From Deltaproteobacteria bacterium (GTDB lineage Bacteria; Desulfobacterota; Desulfomonilia; UBA1062): 64,000 nt of DNA. Within the stretch, counting starts at the first letter, position 1; the number at the start of each line of letters is the position of its first letter. Positions 32,705 to 40,999 of the stretch are shown here, piece by piece. The notes beneath the pieces are model-generated. The model did not search any database. It worked only from the letters and a program-made list of their open reading frames with translations, and was not told the DNA's origin. The stretch spans positions 44,117 to 108,116 of the forward strand of contig JAHDRW010000038.1 of the NCBI GenBank assembly GCA_018433085.1, read 5' to 3'. Position numbers and translations under genes: made by a program.

Positions 32705-34714
32705 TTATGATTTTCTCCCCACCAAGACGGTACGCTGCTGGGGTACTTGAAATGGCGAATAATCTCTTCCCCCTCCTTCGTAGAACTTGAGCAGGAATTC
32801 CACGAAGCAGAGCCTCAAGGAATGGATGAACGCCGCCAAGGCGCCGAGCAGAAGGTTGAATACATGGAAGATCGTGAGCAGGACCACCCCGATCAGGAAA
32901 CTCAAGCCTGCCCCGACCACCCCGGGAACGGCATTCCCCAGACCCGTTGATACCCAGTTGGAGAGAAGGTTGAACGACGATGCCAGATAGTAGGTGGCAA
33001 GCCCGACACCGGCCAGCCGCGAATAGGACATGACATCGCCGAGAATGCCCGTGAGGTCGAAAATCCAGAAGATGGAGCCCAGCCCGCCCATCTGGAGGAA
33101 GGACCCGATGATGACGCCCAGAACCCCCAGTGCGAGGAGGTAGCCGAACACCGTGTAGGCGGCCGCGCTCAAACTCAGGAGATCCATGCCCAGCATCACA
33201 TGAAAGAGATAGGGTATCCCGAAGATCTGGACCGCGAAGAGCCCGAGTTTGTTGATCACGATGCCTTTGCTCCGCGTTTTGACGCCCCTGATGAAGCTCA
33301 GCACATGGGCGATATTCAGATGGACCAGGCCGATGACCAGGGATAATACGATGAAGGAGATGGGCTGCGATAGCATGGACTGGACGGACCCTACGAGGGC
33401 GAGCCTTTCCGGCGGTATTCCCGCATAGCGGTCCAGGAAATCCCCCAGGAACGAGCCCGAGAGAATGCCGATCACGAGCGATGCTACGCCGCAGATGATG
33501 AGCACCCTCCGGAAAAGCCTGGTGCCCTCGGCGTGAGGATCGTCCACCAGCTTGTTCAGCAGGAACCCCGCAACCAGGAGCAGCCCCACGGCATAGATCA
33601 CGTCATTGAGCATGAGCCCGAAGAAAAAGGCGAAGAAATAGGCGATGGAAGGCGTCGGGTCCCAGTCTCCGTACCGGGGGGTACTGAAGAGCTTGACGAT
33701 GACCTGGAAGGGCCTGATCCCTCCGGGATTCTTCAGCTTGGTGGGCGGGATATCCTGCGGATCGGGGGGGCGTGAGTCGACGAAAACCTGCTTGCCGTTC
33801 CGGGAAAACTCCGATGAAACCCTATCGATGCTGCCCTTGGGCACCCAGCCCTCGAATACGGTGAGATACCGGGCGGTTGCCGCCATCTCCAGGATATCGA
33901 GCCGGGAGTACTCCCCCTGAAGGATATCCCGATAGAGCACGATCTTCTGCAGCTGTTCTTCGATAATGGCCTGAATATCGTTCTCCAGGACCCCCAGTCT
34001 CTCTGCCAGTTCCTCCTTGATCGTCCGCCGGCGGATATTGAAATCGCGCAGGGTCATGTCTTCGTCCATGGGGGGAAGCTGGCTGCCGCCCAGATTCGCG
34101 GCCGCCTTTTCAATGCGGTCCCGGTCATGCACCCGGGCGAGAAGATAGATCACGTCTTCATCGCCTGACTGTGCCTCCACGCGGTGCAGAAGAAAAGCCC
34201 CCACGTCTTCCAGGAATGGCCCGGTGGCCTCGCGCGGGAAGATAACCACCCGTGAAAAGAGGTATGGACCGGTATAGTGGAGATCCGCCAGCGGCACATC
34301 GACTGCCTGAGCCAGGGCCTCCAGAAACCTGGCCGATGTGTCCAGGGCATTGATCCTGGTTCTGAACGTTTCCCTGCGCTCCATCAGAGACGAGAGCCTA
34401 TCTTTGAGGGCATCAACCCGGCCGAGGACCTCCCCGGGCTCCATGGGCTCCGCCTGGGGCGGGATGGCCACCTCGCGAACGCCCCTGAGGCTGTCCAGAA
34501 TTTCGTTTATTTCCTGTACGGCCCTTCGCGTGCGCTGCTTTCTGGAGGTGATCTCTTCCACCTCCGGGGGAGAAAGCTCTTTGGCCTCTTCAACATGGAG
34601 CACCCCCAGCCTCTGCAGATCGGCGAGAGCTGTTGACGAGCTCTCTTTCAAGGCGGCCACTCTGACCCGCAACATCTCTTCAGGGTAATTGATGAATATC
34701 GGGACCATGTGCAA
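32705..34714 (-). CDS. atpI: V-type ATP synthase subunit I
   Basis: The 669-residue protein (a-subunit homologue) has an N-terminal cytoplasmic half with coiled-coil arms. The C-terminal half, from about residue 355, has seven to eight membrane helices, including FFFGLMLNDVIYAVGLLLVAG and FDLTGILGDVMSYSRLAGVG. The latter is the conserved segment around the essential Arg that faces the proteolipid ring. It forms the ion half-channels. A TTG at 34714 lies five bases after GGGAGG; an ATG two codons later (34708) is the alternative. It is the first V-ATPase structural gene of the operon. Confidence 0.94.
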   Translation of the reverse strand: MHMVPIFINYPEEMLRVRVAALKESSSTALADLQRLGVLHVEEAKELSPPEVEEITSRKQRTRRAVQEINEILDSLRGVREVAIPPQAEPMEPGEVLGRVDALKDRLSSLMERRETFRTRINALDTSARFLEALAQAVDVPLADLHYTGPYLFSRVVIFPREATGPFLEDVGAFLLHRVEAQSGDEDVIYLLARVHDRDRIEKAAANLGGSQLPPMDEDMTLRDFNIRRRTIKEELAERLGVLENDIQAIIEEQLQKIVLYRDILQGEYSRLDILEMAATARYLTVFEGWVPKGSIDRVSSEFSRNGKQVFVDSRPPDPQDIPPTKLKNPGGIRPFQVIVKLFSTPRYGDWDPTPSIAYFFAFFFGLMLNDVIYAVGLLLVAGFLLNKLVDDPHAEGTRLFRRVLIICGVASLVIGILSGSFLGDFLDRYAGIPPERLALVGSVQSMLSQPISFIVLSLVIGLVHLNIAHVLSFIRGVKTRSKGIVINKLGLFAVQIFGIPYLFHVMLGMDLLSLSAAAYTVFGYLLALGVLGVIIGSFLQMGGLGSIFWIFDLTGILGDVMSYSRLAGVGLATYYLASSFNLLSNWVSTGLGNAVPGVVGAGLSFLIGVVLLTIFHVFNLLLGALAAFIHSLRLCFVEFLLKFYEGGGRDYSPFQVPQQRTVLVGRKS

Positions 34715-34848
34715 TAGAACCTCCCTTTCCGGTCGTCATCCCTTCGCCTGGGGTGGAAATCCACGTTCTTGCAGGTACGGTTTATGCCATGACAAATTCC
34801 TGTTTTTCTAGCGCCTCCACAACGAACAAGACATTCATTCCCGGCTCG

Positions 34849-35313
34849 CTAACCCACCTTCTTCAGTGCCTTGCGTATTTCCTCCTCATAGCCCATGACG
34901 GCAAAATAGATTACCCGGTCGAAGAACAGGACCACCTTGTTGTTCAGCTCCAGTGCCTGGGAGAGCTCGAACGAGGAGGAAAAGAACTGGTTTTCCATGA
35001 CAAAGATCCAGAGGTGCCGCTTGATGAGCAGCAGCGTCATGACCAGATCGCTCAGGGGGATGTTTTCGTTATAGCGCTGGGCCCCGAGCTCGGTGTAGTG
35101 CTGCTTGATCTCGCCCTTTTTCTTATCCTTGCTGAGCCACGAATCGAGCCTGCTGTACACATCGAATACACGCCAGTAGACCTCTTTTTCGGGCAGGGTT
35201 TTATAGCTCTTGGTTTCCTCCCTGCTGAGAATGTCCCGCATCAGACGCTTGGTCAGATGGTCTGCGTTTTCCTGAATCAGTTCGACGATCTTCTGATAAA
35301 TCATTTCACCCAT
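34849..35313 (-). CDS. RsbRD N-terminal-like domain protein
   Basis: The 154-residue all-helical protein resembles the RsbRD_N (globin-related) sensor module. It has an N-terminal IYQKIVELIQENADHLTKRL, a middle RLDSWLSKDKKKGEI and a RYNENIPLSDLVMTLLLIKR stretch, where this family has its characteristic EG.PLSEV...L.. pattern. Such domains occur at the N-terminus of RsbR-type stress regulators or histidine kinases, but here the domain is alone. It lies 134 bp upstream of subunit I in the same direction, so it may lead the V-ATPase transcript. GGAGGGGAG precedes its ATG. Function unknown; a sensory or regulatory role is inferred. Confidence 0.62.
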   Translation of the reverse strand: MGEMIYQKIVELIQENADHLTKRLMRDILSREETKSYKTLPEKEVYWRVFDVYSRLDSWLSKDKKKGEIKQHYTELGAQRYNENIPLSDLVMTLLLIKRHLWIFVMENQFFSSSFELSQALELNNKVVLFFDRVIYFAVMGYEEEIRKALKKVG

Positions 35314-35991
35314 GTCTCTCTCCCCTCCGTTTATGGTTCATTACCCCTGAATTGCCGCCCGAGAACCCCCTTTAAGGCGCAGACTAGGCCGTCGGAAGTT
35401 CTGCAGGCGGTGAAAATGAGAAATATGTTCCAAGCTTATATCGCCCCGGCATGAGGCAGGGCGCGCATGGGCCTGTTTCTGTCCGTTCCCCGAGAGCCTT
35501 GATTGCCACGCACACGAATCCTGTCATGAAAATAAAACCCCCATATTCATTCACATTCATGAGAATCAAACAAAGCCGATCGAAAAACAGCAATCGTTTA
35601 CATTAAAAACGAAAAGCCTTTGAATCCCTGGAATTAAAAAATAATGAGGGCTTCACGAAAGTCAAGAGCGGCACGAAAAATATCTTTCATCATAATAAAG
35701 CATTACATGCTGCATGTCGCACAGAATCGCCTGCCCCGCGGCTCCACACGTAAGGGTCGACACATCTCGAACATGCCCATGGAGACGGATGGGAAAAAGG
35801 CCTCAAGGTAATACCTTCACAGCCGGTGCACGTCCTTCGCAGGACGGTGAGCCGGTGGAACTGCAGGAACGAGCGTATGGGGCGGTGCGAAACCGGTGTG
35901 TGCCGCCTGTCGAAAGGCAACGGCATGGGTGGGAGAATGCGGATTGGACAAGGGGGGAGAACGATCCCTCCCCCCTTGTTGTCTTACGGAT
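35314..35991. other. 678-bp gap: AT-rich promoter zone and a hairpin-rich block
   Basis: The part from about 35510 to 35710 is AT-rich and probably holds the promoter of the 34849-35313 gene and V-ATPase operon; I could not fix one pair of hexamers. From about 35790 to 35985 the sequence is GC-rich with many small inverted repeats (AAGGTAATACCTT; GTCCT-TCGC-AGGAC; GGCGG/CCGCC; GCCG-CCT/AGG-CAA-CGGC), and it ends in a strong hairpin at 35948-35979. No protein gene with credible features was found. Confidence 0.55.
35948..35979. terminator. strong hairpin downstream of hppA
   Basis: ACAAGGGGGGAG and CTCCCCCCTTGT form a perfect 12-bp stem with an 8-base loop, 13 bp beyond the hppA stop. On the plus strand it is followed by TGTCTT, so it could end hppA transcription or, on the other strand, a short transcript from the hairpin-rich block. 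Confidence 0.65.
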
Positions 35992-37986
35992 TTAGACGAG
36001 CAACGGTGCGATGACCAGTGCGATAACGCTCATGAGCTTGATGAGGATGTTCATGGACGGACCCGAGGTATCCTTGAACGGGTCTCCCACGGTGTCGCCC
36101 ACAACCGCGGCCTTGTGCGCATCGCTGTGCTTGCCGCCGTAGTGACCGGCCTCGATGAACTTCTTGGCATTGTCCCAGGCGCCGCCTGCGTTGGCCATGA
36201 ACAGGGCCATGAGGGCACCTGCCAGGGTCGCACCTGCGAGCATGCCGCCCAGGGCCTCTGCGCCGAGGATAAATCCGACCGCGATCGGGGCTGCAATCGC
36301 CAGGATGCCCGGCTTGAGCATCTCGACCAGAGCGCCCTTGGTGGCGATGTCAACACACTTGGCCGTATCGGGCTTGCCCTTTCCTTCCATGATGCCGGGG
36401 ATCTCGCGGAACTGCCGCCTGATCTCCTCGACCATCTTGTATGCAGCCTTGCCCACCGAGGTCATGGTCATGGCAGCCACGAGGAACGGGATGATGCCGC
36501 CGATGAACAGACCCATGACAACCACCGGCGATGTGATGTTGATGAACTCCAGACCCACAGCCTGTCCGAATGCGGAGAACAGTGCCAGGGCCGTCAGGGC
36601 CGCGGAGCCGATGGCAAAGCCTTTGCCGATGGCCGCGGTGGTGTTGCCCAGAGAGTCGAGCTCGTCGGTGATCTTCCGGATCTCCGGGCCCAGGCCCGCC
36701 ATCTCGGAGATGCCGCCAGCATTGTCTGCGACCGGACCGTATGCGTCGACCGCCATGGTGGCGCCCACGGTGGCGAGCATGCCCACAGCCGCGATGCCGA
36801 TGCCGTAGAGGCCGGCGAAGTAAGCCGAGAAGCCGATGGCCACCACGATGATGAAGAGCGGGATGGCAGTGGACTCAAGACCCACGGCAAGGCCTGTGAT
36901 GATGTTGGTGGCCGGACCTGTCTGGGATGCCTCCGCGATCTTCCGGACCGGGCTGGCCGAGCAGTACCACTCGGTTACCCAGCCGATGAGCACGCCGGCG
37001 ACCATGCCCCAGAACACCGCCCAGAACACACCGTTGTGCACGTCCATGCTCCGGACAATGATGTAGGCAAGAATCAGGAAGAGAACGGCAGCGGTGAGGC
37101 TCGAGTATCTCAGAGCCGCTGCAGGGCCTGCCTTGCCCCATACCTTCACGGACCACACGCCCACCAGGGAGGTGATGAAACCGACCACGGCGAGCACGAG
37201 CGGCAGTGTGATGTAGGATGTCTGCGCGCCTTCCCACCCGAGGGCCCCGAGGCTCATGGTGGCGGCAATGGCGATGGTCGCGATGATCGAGTTCACGTAC
37301 GACTCGAAGATGTCTGCGCCCATGCCCGCGATGTCGCCCACGTTGTCGCCCACGTTGTCCGCGATGACGCCGGGGTTTCTGGGGTCGTCTTCAGGAATGC
37401 CTGCCTCGACCTTTCCCACGAGGTCGGCCCCGACATCCGCCGTCTTCGTATAGATACCGCCGCCCACACGAGCGAACAGCGCAACGGAAGAAGCGCCCAT
37501 GCCGAAACCGCTCAGGTATTGCAGAGTACCCATGCTATTGAAGTAATAGAAGAATATTCCAACACCTATGAGACCAAGGGAGGCAACCGATATGCCCATG
37601 ACCGCGCCGCCGCCGAAGTAGGAAACGTTCAGCGCGGCCTCGAGTCCGCCGGTCTTTGCGGCCTGGCTCGTCCGGACGTTCGCCATGGTGGCGGAATTCA
37701 TGCCGGTGAACCCTGCAGCGATCGAGCAGATTGCGCCGCCAATATAGGCGAGGCCTGTCTGCCATCCGAGCCCCCATACAAGCAGCAGGGCCACGATAAT
37801 GATGAAGACCGCGAGGATACTGTACTCCCTCCTGAGGAATACCATGGCGCCCTCGTGAATCTGCTTCGCCAGATCCTGCATGACCTCGTTGCCTGCATCC
37901 TTCTTCTTGAGGTTGAGATACATCAAGAAGGCGATGATAAACCCTACTACCCCTACTATCCACGCCCAATTTGCCCATTGTTCCAT
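35992..37986 (-). CDS. hppA: membrane-bound ion-translocating pyrophosphatase, K+-dependent type
   Basis: The 664-residue protein has about 16 membrane helices and the substrate-site signatures of the M-PPase family. These include [20 protein letters not shown] near residues 184-203, DNVGDNVGD at 210-218 and the C-terminal [20 protein letters not shown]. After GNTT (447-450) comes Ala451 with Gly454, the pattern of K+-dependent enzymes; K+-independent ones have Lys there. It couples PPi hydrolysis to H+ or Na+ export. Which ion moves cannot be decided from sequence by eye; Glu228 (IFESY) is in the position shared by several subtypes. It starts 17 bp after pth. Confidence 0.97.
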   Translation of the reverse strand: MEQWANWAWIVGVVGFIIAFLMYLNLKKKDAGNEVMQDLAKQIHEGAMVFLRREYSILAVFIIIVALLLVWGLGWQTGLAYIGGAICSIAAGFTGMNSATMANVRTSQAAKTGGLEAALNVSYFGGGAVMGISVASLGLIGVGIFFYYFNSMGTLQYLSGFGMGASSVALFARVGGGIYTKTADVGADLVGKVEAGIPEDDPRNPGVIADNVGDNVGDIAGMGADIFESYVNSIIATIAIAATMSLGALGWEGAQTSYITLPLVLAVVGFITSLVGVWSVKVWGKAGPAAALRYSSLTAAVLFLILAYIIVRSMDVHNGVFWAVFWGMVAGVLIGWVTEWYCSASPVRKIAEASQTGPATNIITGLAVGLESTAIPLFIIVVAIGFSAYFAGLYGIGIAAVGMLATVGATMAVDAYGPVADNAGGISEMAGLGPEIRKITDELDSLGNTTAAIGKGFAIGSAALTALALFSAFGQAVGLEFINITSPVVVMGLFIGGIIPFLVAAMTMTSVGKAAYKMVEEIRRQFREIPGIMEGKGKPDTAKCVDIATKGALVEMLKPGILAIAAPIAVGFILGAEALGGMLAGATLAGALMALFMANAGGAWDNAKKFIEAGHYGGKHSDAHKAAVVGDTVGDPFKDTSGPSMNILIKLMSVIALVIAPLLV

Positions 37987-38003
37987 ACGACGTTAACCTC
38001 CCT

Positions 38004-38576
38004 TCACGTACTTGGTATATCTCTGTCCCGTCTGTTGTAGACGTTCATCGCCCTGTCAACGCCATCGCGCAAGCATATTTCCACTGCGGTTACCGCATCG
38101 TCAATCTGTGTGCGGATAACCGGCAGATCTTCTTTGGTGAAATGCCCTAACACATAATCCCTTGGGTCGCAACCGTATACCGGCCTGCCTATCCCGCAGC
38201 GTATCCTGACGAATTCATTGTCGGAAAGTGCCTCGACTATGGAGACGATCCCCTTGTGACCACCTGTTCCGCCGCCTGACTTCACGCGAACCTGTCCAAA
38301 AGGGATGTCCATGTCGTCGTGGATGACGATAAGATCTCCGGGGTCCACGTCCATGGCTCTCAAGGGCTCTCCGCTCAGGTTCATGTACGTGTACGGTTTG
38401 GCGAGCATCACGGGGGTCCTATCTACCCGGCCTTTTCCACAGACCAGCCTGTTCTTCTGCTTTTTCAGGGAGATATGCCACTTCTCCGCGAGGAAATCCG
38501 CCACGAGAAAGCCGATGTTGTGCCGGGTATATTTGTATTGATCGCCTGGGTTTCCCAGCCCGTATATCAATTTCAT
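38004..38576 (-). CDS. pth: peptidyl-tRNA hydrolase
   Basis: The ATG at 38576 (MKLIYGLGNPGDQYKYTRHN) gives 190 residues, normal for Pth. The substrate-contact Asn of GLGNPG and catalytic His of TRHNIGF are present. MLAKPYTYMNLSGEP, VIHDDMDIPFG and the SGGGTGGHKGI loop complete the family signature. The enzyme releases peptides from prematurely dropped peptidyl-tRNA and is essential. An upstream in-frame ATG at 38603 is possible. It is preceded by a strong promoter (38618-38645) and followed closely by hppA. Confidence 0.96.
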   Translation of the reverse strand: MKLIYGLGNPGDQYKYTRHNIGFLVADFLAEKWHISLKKQKNRLVCGKGRVDRTPVMLAKPYTYMNLSGEPLRAMDVDPGDLIVIHDDMDIPFGQVRVKSGGGTGGHKGIVSIVEALSDNEFVRIRCGIGRPVYGCDPRDYVLGHFTKEDLPVIRTQIDDAVTAVEICLRDGVDRAMNVYNRRDRDIPST

Positions 38577-38617
38577 TTGCGCACCCAAAAAATGAATACT
38601 CATTCATCATCGGGATG

Positions 38618-38645
38618 TATATACCTTATCCCCCCCTGGTGTCAA
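38618..38645 (-). promoter_or_regulatory. sigma70-type promoter of pth(-hppA)
   Basis: On the minus strand TTGACA (38645-38640) and TATATA (38623-38618) are separated by 16 bp that include a run of seven G. The predicted start lies about 35 bases before the pth ATG. Confidence 0.65.
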
Positions 38646-38751
38646 GTGTGCTTTCCGTCGGTTTGACATGATTATTCTTGGGTTTTCTGTCACTTACTCC
38701 CCGTTCTTTTCAGCGCCTTGACTATAGCGTTATTCATGGTATGGAGAAATT

Positions 38752-40518
38752 ATGGCATTGACACCGGACCTCATCAGGAACCTGCCCCGCTCCACCGGCG
38801 TATACCTCATGAGAAGCGCCGCCGGAGAGATCCTCTACATCGGCAAGGCCAAAAACCTTAAGCAACGGGTGCACGCATACCTCGGCCAGGACACCCGCCC
38901 GAACGTGCCCTTTATCGCCGAGCAGACCGTCAAGGTCGACTTCATCATCACCGGCAACGAGAAAGAGGCCCTGTTCCTGGAAAACCAGCTCATCAAGACC
39001 CACAAGCCTCGCTTCAACATCGACCTCAAGGACGGCAAGTCGTACGTGCGCTTACGGATCAGCACGCAGGAGCAGTGGCCCCGGATTTCCATCACCCGGA
39101 AGGTGCTCAAGGACGGTGCCCGCTATTTCGGCCCCTACTCCTCCGCCCAGGCCACCAGGCAGACCCTGAGCGCCATCGGCCGGATCTTCCCCTTGCGAAG
39201 ATGCAAGGATACCGTGTTCAGAAATCGGATGAGGCCGTGCATGTACTTCCAGATCGGTCTGTGCACCGGCCCCTGCGCGAACCGGATATCCAAGGAGATG
39301 TACGACCAGCTCGTGGACGATCTCATCGCCTTTCTGGACGGCAGGAACATGGTTCTCGAGCAGCGGCTCACCGAGCGCATGCAGCGGGCCGCCGCCCGGC
39401 AGAACTATGAAAAGGCGGCAAAGATCCGCGACCAGATCTCCGCCATTCAGACCACCCTCGTCCCCCAGGTCGTGGTGGGGAACACCCGCACCGACACGGA
39501 TGTCTTCGCGACCTACCGCCACACCGAGCAGGTCCAGATCGCGGTGCTGCACGTCTCCCAGGGGCTCATGACCGACAGCCAGTCGTTCGTGGTGAAGAAC
39601 ACCCAGGAGGACGAGTTCATGAGCAACTGCATCCTCCAGTTCTACCTCAAGGACAACGAGATCCCCCCGGTCATCTATGCCGACACCGTGCCCGAGGACG
39701 TGGAAGATCTCCAGCAGATCCTCTCGGAGCTGAAAGGATCGAAGGTCTCCATACGGCGGGCCGTGCGGGGCAAGCCCAGGCAGTGGATGAACATGGCCCG
39801 GGAGAACGCCCTCTCCCACGGGAAAAAGACCGAGACCTCGGCCCTGGACGACATCGCCCGGCACTTTCACCTCGCCGCGATTCCCTACCGGATGGAGTGC
39901 TTCGACATCTCCTCTTTTCAGGGCAGCCATCCTGTTGCCTCACGGTCTGTCTTCGTTGGAGGCGAGGAGGACAAATCCCTCTACCGGCATTACCGCATCC
40001 ACGGTATCGAGGGGCAGGACGATTTCGCCATGATGGAGCAGGTCCTGACCCGAAGGCTCACCGGCGACGAGTCGCGGCCCGACCTCCTGGTGATCGACGG
40101 CGGCAAGGGCCAGCTCAGTGCCTGCTGCAAGGTGCTCGAAAAGCTGGGCATGACCCACATCCCGGTGGTGGCCATGGCAAAGCCCAGGGGATCGAAGCAG
40201 GACCGCTTCTTCCTTCCCGGCAGGAAGGACGCCGTCGTTCTGCCTCCCCGGAGCCAGGCCCTGAAGACGATGCAGCGAATCAGGGACGAGGCCCATCGCT
40301 TTGCAGTGAGCTATCACAAGCACCTCCGATCGAAGTCGGCCACCAACTTCCTCCAGGGCATACCCGGGATCGGCCCGAAAAAGGCCCGCTCGATCCTCAT
40401 GCACACCGCCCGTCTTCCCGAGCCCTCGTCATGGAAGCCCGAGGACCTCGCTGGGTGCCCTTCCCTGACCCGGGAAGACATCGACCGGGTGCTCGCCTTT
40501 TTCCACGAGACGAGCTAA
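38752..40518 (+). CDS. uvrC: UvrABC excinuclease subunit C
   Basis: The 588-residue protein has, in order, a GIY-YIG nuclease domain (GVY at 16-18, YIG at 29-31, then Asn/Arg/Glu positions) and the Cys-rich RPCMYFQIGLCTGPCANRIS segment. A UVR domain (RQNYEKAAKIRDQISAI) is followed by the RNase H-like endonuclease region (FDISSFQGSHPVASRSVF and LLVIDGGKGQLSA). Tandem helix-hairpin-helix motifs (IPGIGPKKARSIL) end it. It makes the 3' and 5' cuts in nucleotide-excision repair. The length is normal. GGAG lies five bases before the ATG. Confidence 0.97.
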   Translation: MALTPDLIRNLPRSTGVYLMRSAAGEILYIGKAKNLKQRVHAYLGQDTRPNVPFIAEQTVKVDFIITGNEKEALFLENQLIKTHKPRFNIDLKDGKSYVRLRISTQEQWPRISITRKVLKDGARYFGPYSSAQATRQTLSAIGRIFPLRRCKDTVFRNRMRPCMYFQIGLCTGPCANRISKEMYDQLVDDLIAFLDGRNMVLEQRLTERMQRAAARQNYEKAAKIRDQISAIQTTLVPQVVVGNTRTDTDVFATYRHTEQVQIAVLHVSQGLMTDSQSFVVKNTQEDEFMSNCILQFYLKDNEIPPVIYADTVPEDVEDLQQILSELKGSKVSIRRAVRGKPRQWMNMARENALSHGKKTETSALDDIARHFHLAAIPYRMECFDISSFQGSHPVASRSVFVGGEEDKSLYRHYRIHGIEGQDDFAMMEQVLTRRLTGDESRPDLLVIDGGKGQLSACCKVLEKLGMTHIPVVAMAKPRGSKQDRFFLPGRKDAVVLPPRSQALKTMQRIRDEAHRFAVSYHKHLRSKSATNFLQGIPGIGPKKARSILMHTARLPEPSSWKPEDLAGCPSLTREDIDRVLAFFHETS

Positions 40519-40724
40519 TCCTTCTTTGCGTCCGATCCGCATGTGACCCGTCATTCTTTAAAATGCATGGCCTCCTGCACATTTTCCGCGAGACCTAGAT
40601 GGGATCATATGATGGGATTGGTATAAATGTTTCCATAGGTCTTGTTTGGTACGAGACCTGCTTGATTCGAGGGCGTTGCTGTTGGGGCGTTCTAAAGATG
40701 GGGGTGAAAACAGGGATCGGGGAG

Positions 40725-40910
40725 TGTGGGTCCGAAGGGGTTGACGGGTGAACTGGAATCATTTCCTGATGCAGTCACGTATGCCGGCAGGGCGATCCCA
40801 TCGACTCGCTTCGCTCAAACAGATGGGATCGCTGATCCTGTCGGCATAGCTGATGGCTGCATATGCTTCAAAACGATAACAGTTCACCCGTCAACCCCCT
40901 CGAACCCACA
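40725..40910. repeat. 186-bp long-hairpin element (MITE-like)
   Basis: The ends 40725-40754 and 40881-40910 are inverted repeats matching at 28 of 30 positions; both mismatches still permit G-U pairing in RNA. At the centre GCGATCCCATC (40792-40802) pairs perfectly with 40822-40832 around a 19-base loop containing ACTCGCTTCGCTC. Intermediate segments pair too (TATGCCGGCAGG with CCTGTCGGCATA; ATGCAG with CTGCAT). The whole unit folds as one long stem. It carries no frame and may be a non-autonomous mobile element or a transcribed structure. Confidence 0.75.
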
Positions 40911-40961
40911 TGGCACCTCGATTCCTTGATACCACCGAAGAAGAGTGAGAAAAGAATGGCC

Positions 40962-40990
40962 TTCCCAAGGCTGGGGCCTTGGTCTATAAT
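40962..40990 (+). promoter_or_regulatory. promoter of plsB, near-leaderless
   Basis: A perfect -10 TATAAT (40985-40990) lies nine bases before the plsB ATG (41000). TTCCCA at 40962-40967 is at the right distance for a weak -35. Expected transcription start is about 40997, leaving almost no leader, and no Shine-Dalgarno sequence is present. Confidence 0.55.
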
Positions 40991-40999
40991 GTTCGGCTC

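Larger units (their letters stand above)
40519..40999 (+). other. gap between uvrC and plsB
   Basis: No gene was supported. The left part (40519-40724) has minor repeats only, such as AGACCTA...TAGGTCT around 40592-40650. The right part contains a 186-bp hairpin element (40725-40910) and the plsB promoter. Confidence 0.6.

Noticed and set aside
35690..35926. 78-codon minus-strand frame rich in Arg/Cys/Pro
   Set aside because: The composition is that of translated structured or GC-rich noncoding DNA; no start signal. Treated as part of the hairpin-rich block.
35790..35985. Known RNA families (RNase P, tmRNA, SRP RNA, 6S, cobalamin or c-di-GMP riboswitch)
   Set aside because: I looked for the conserved boxes of each and found none convincing, so only an unnamed structured block is reported.
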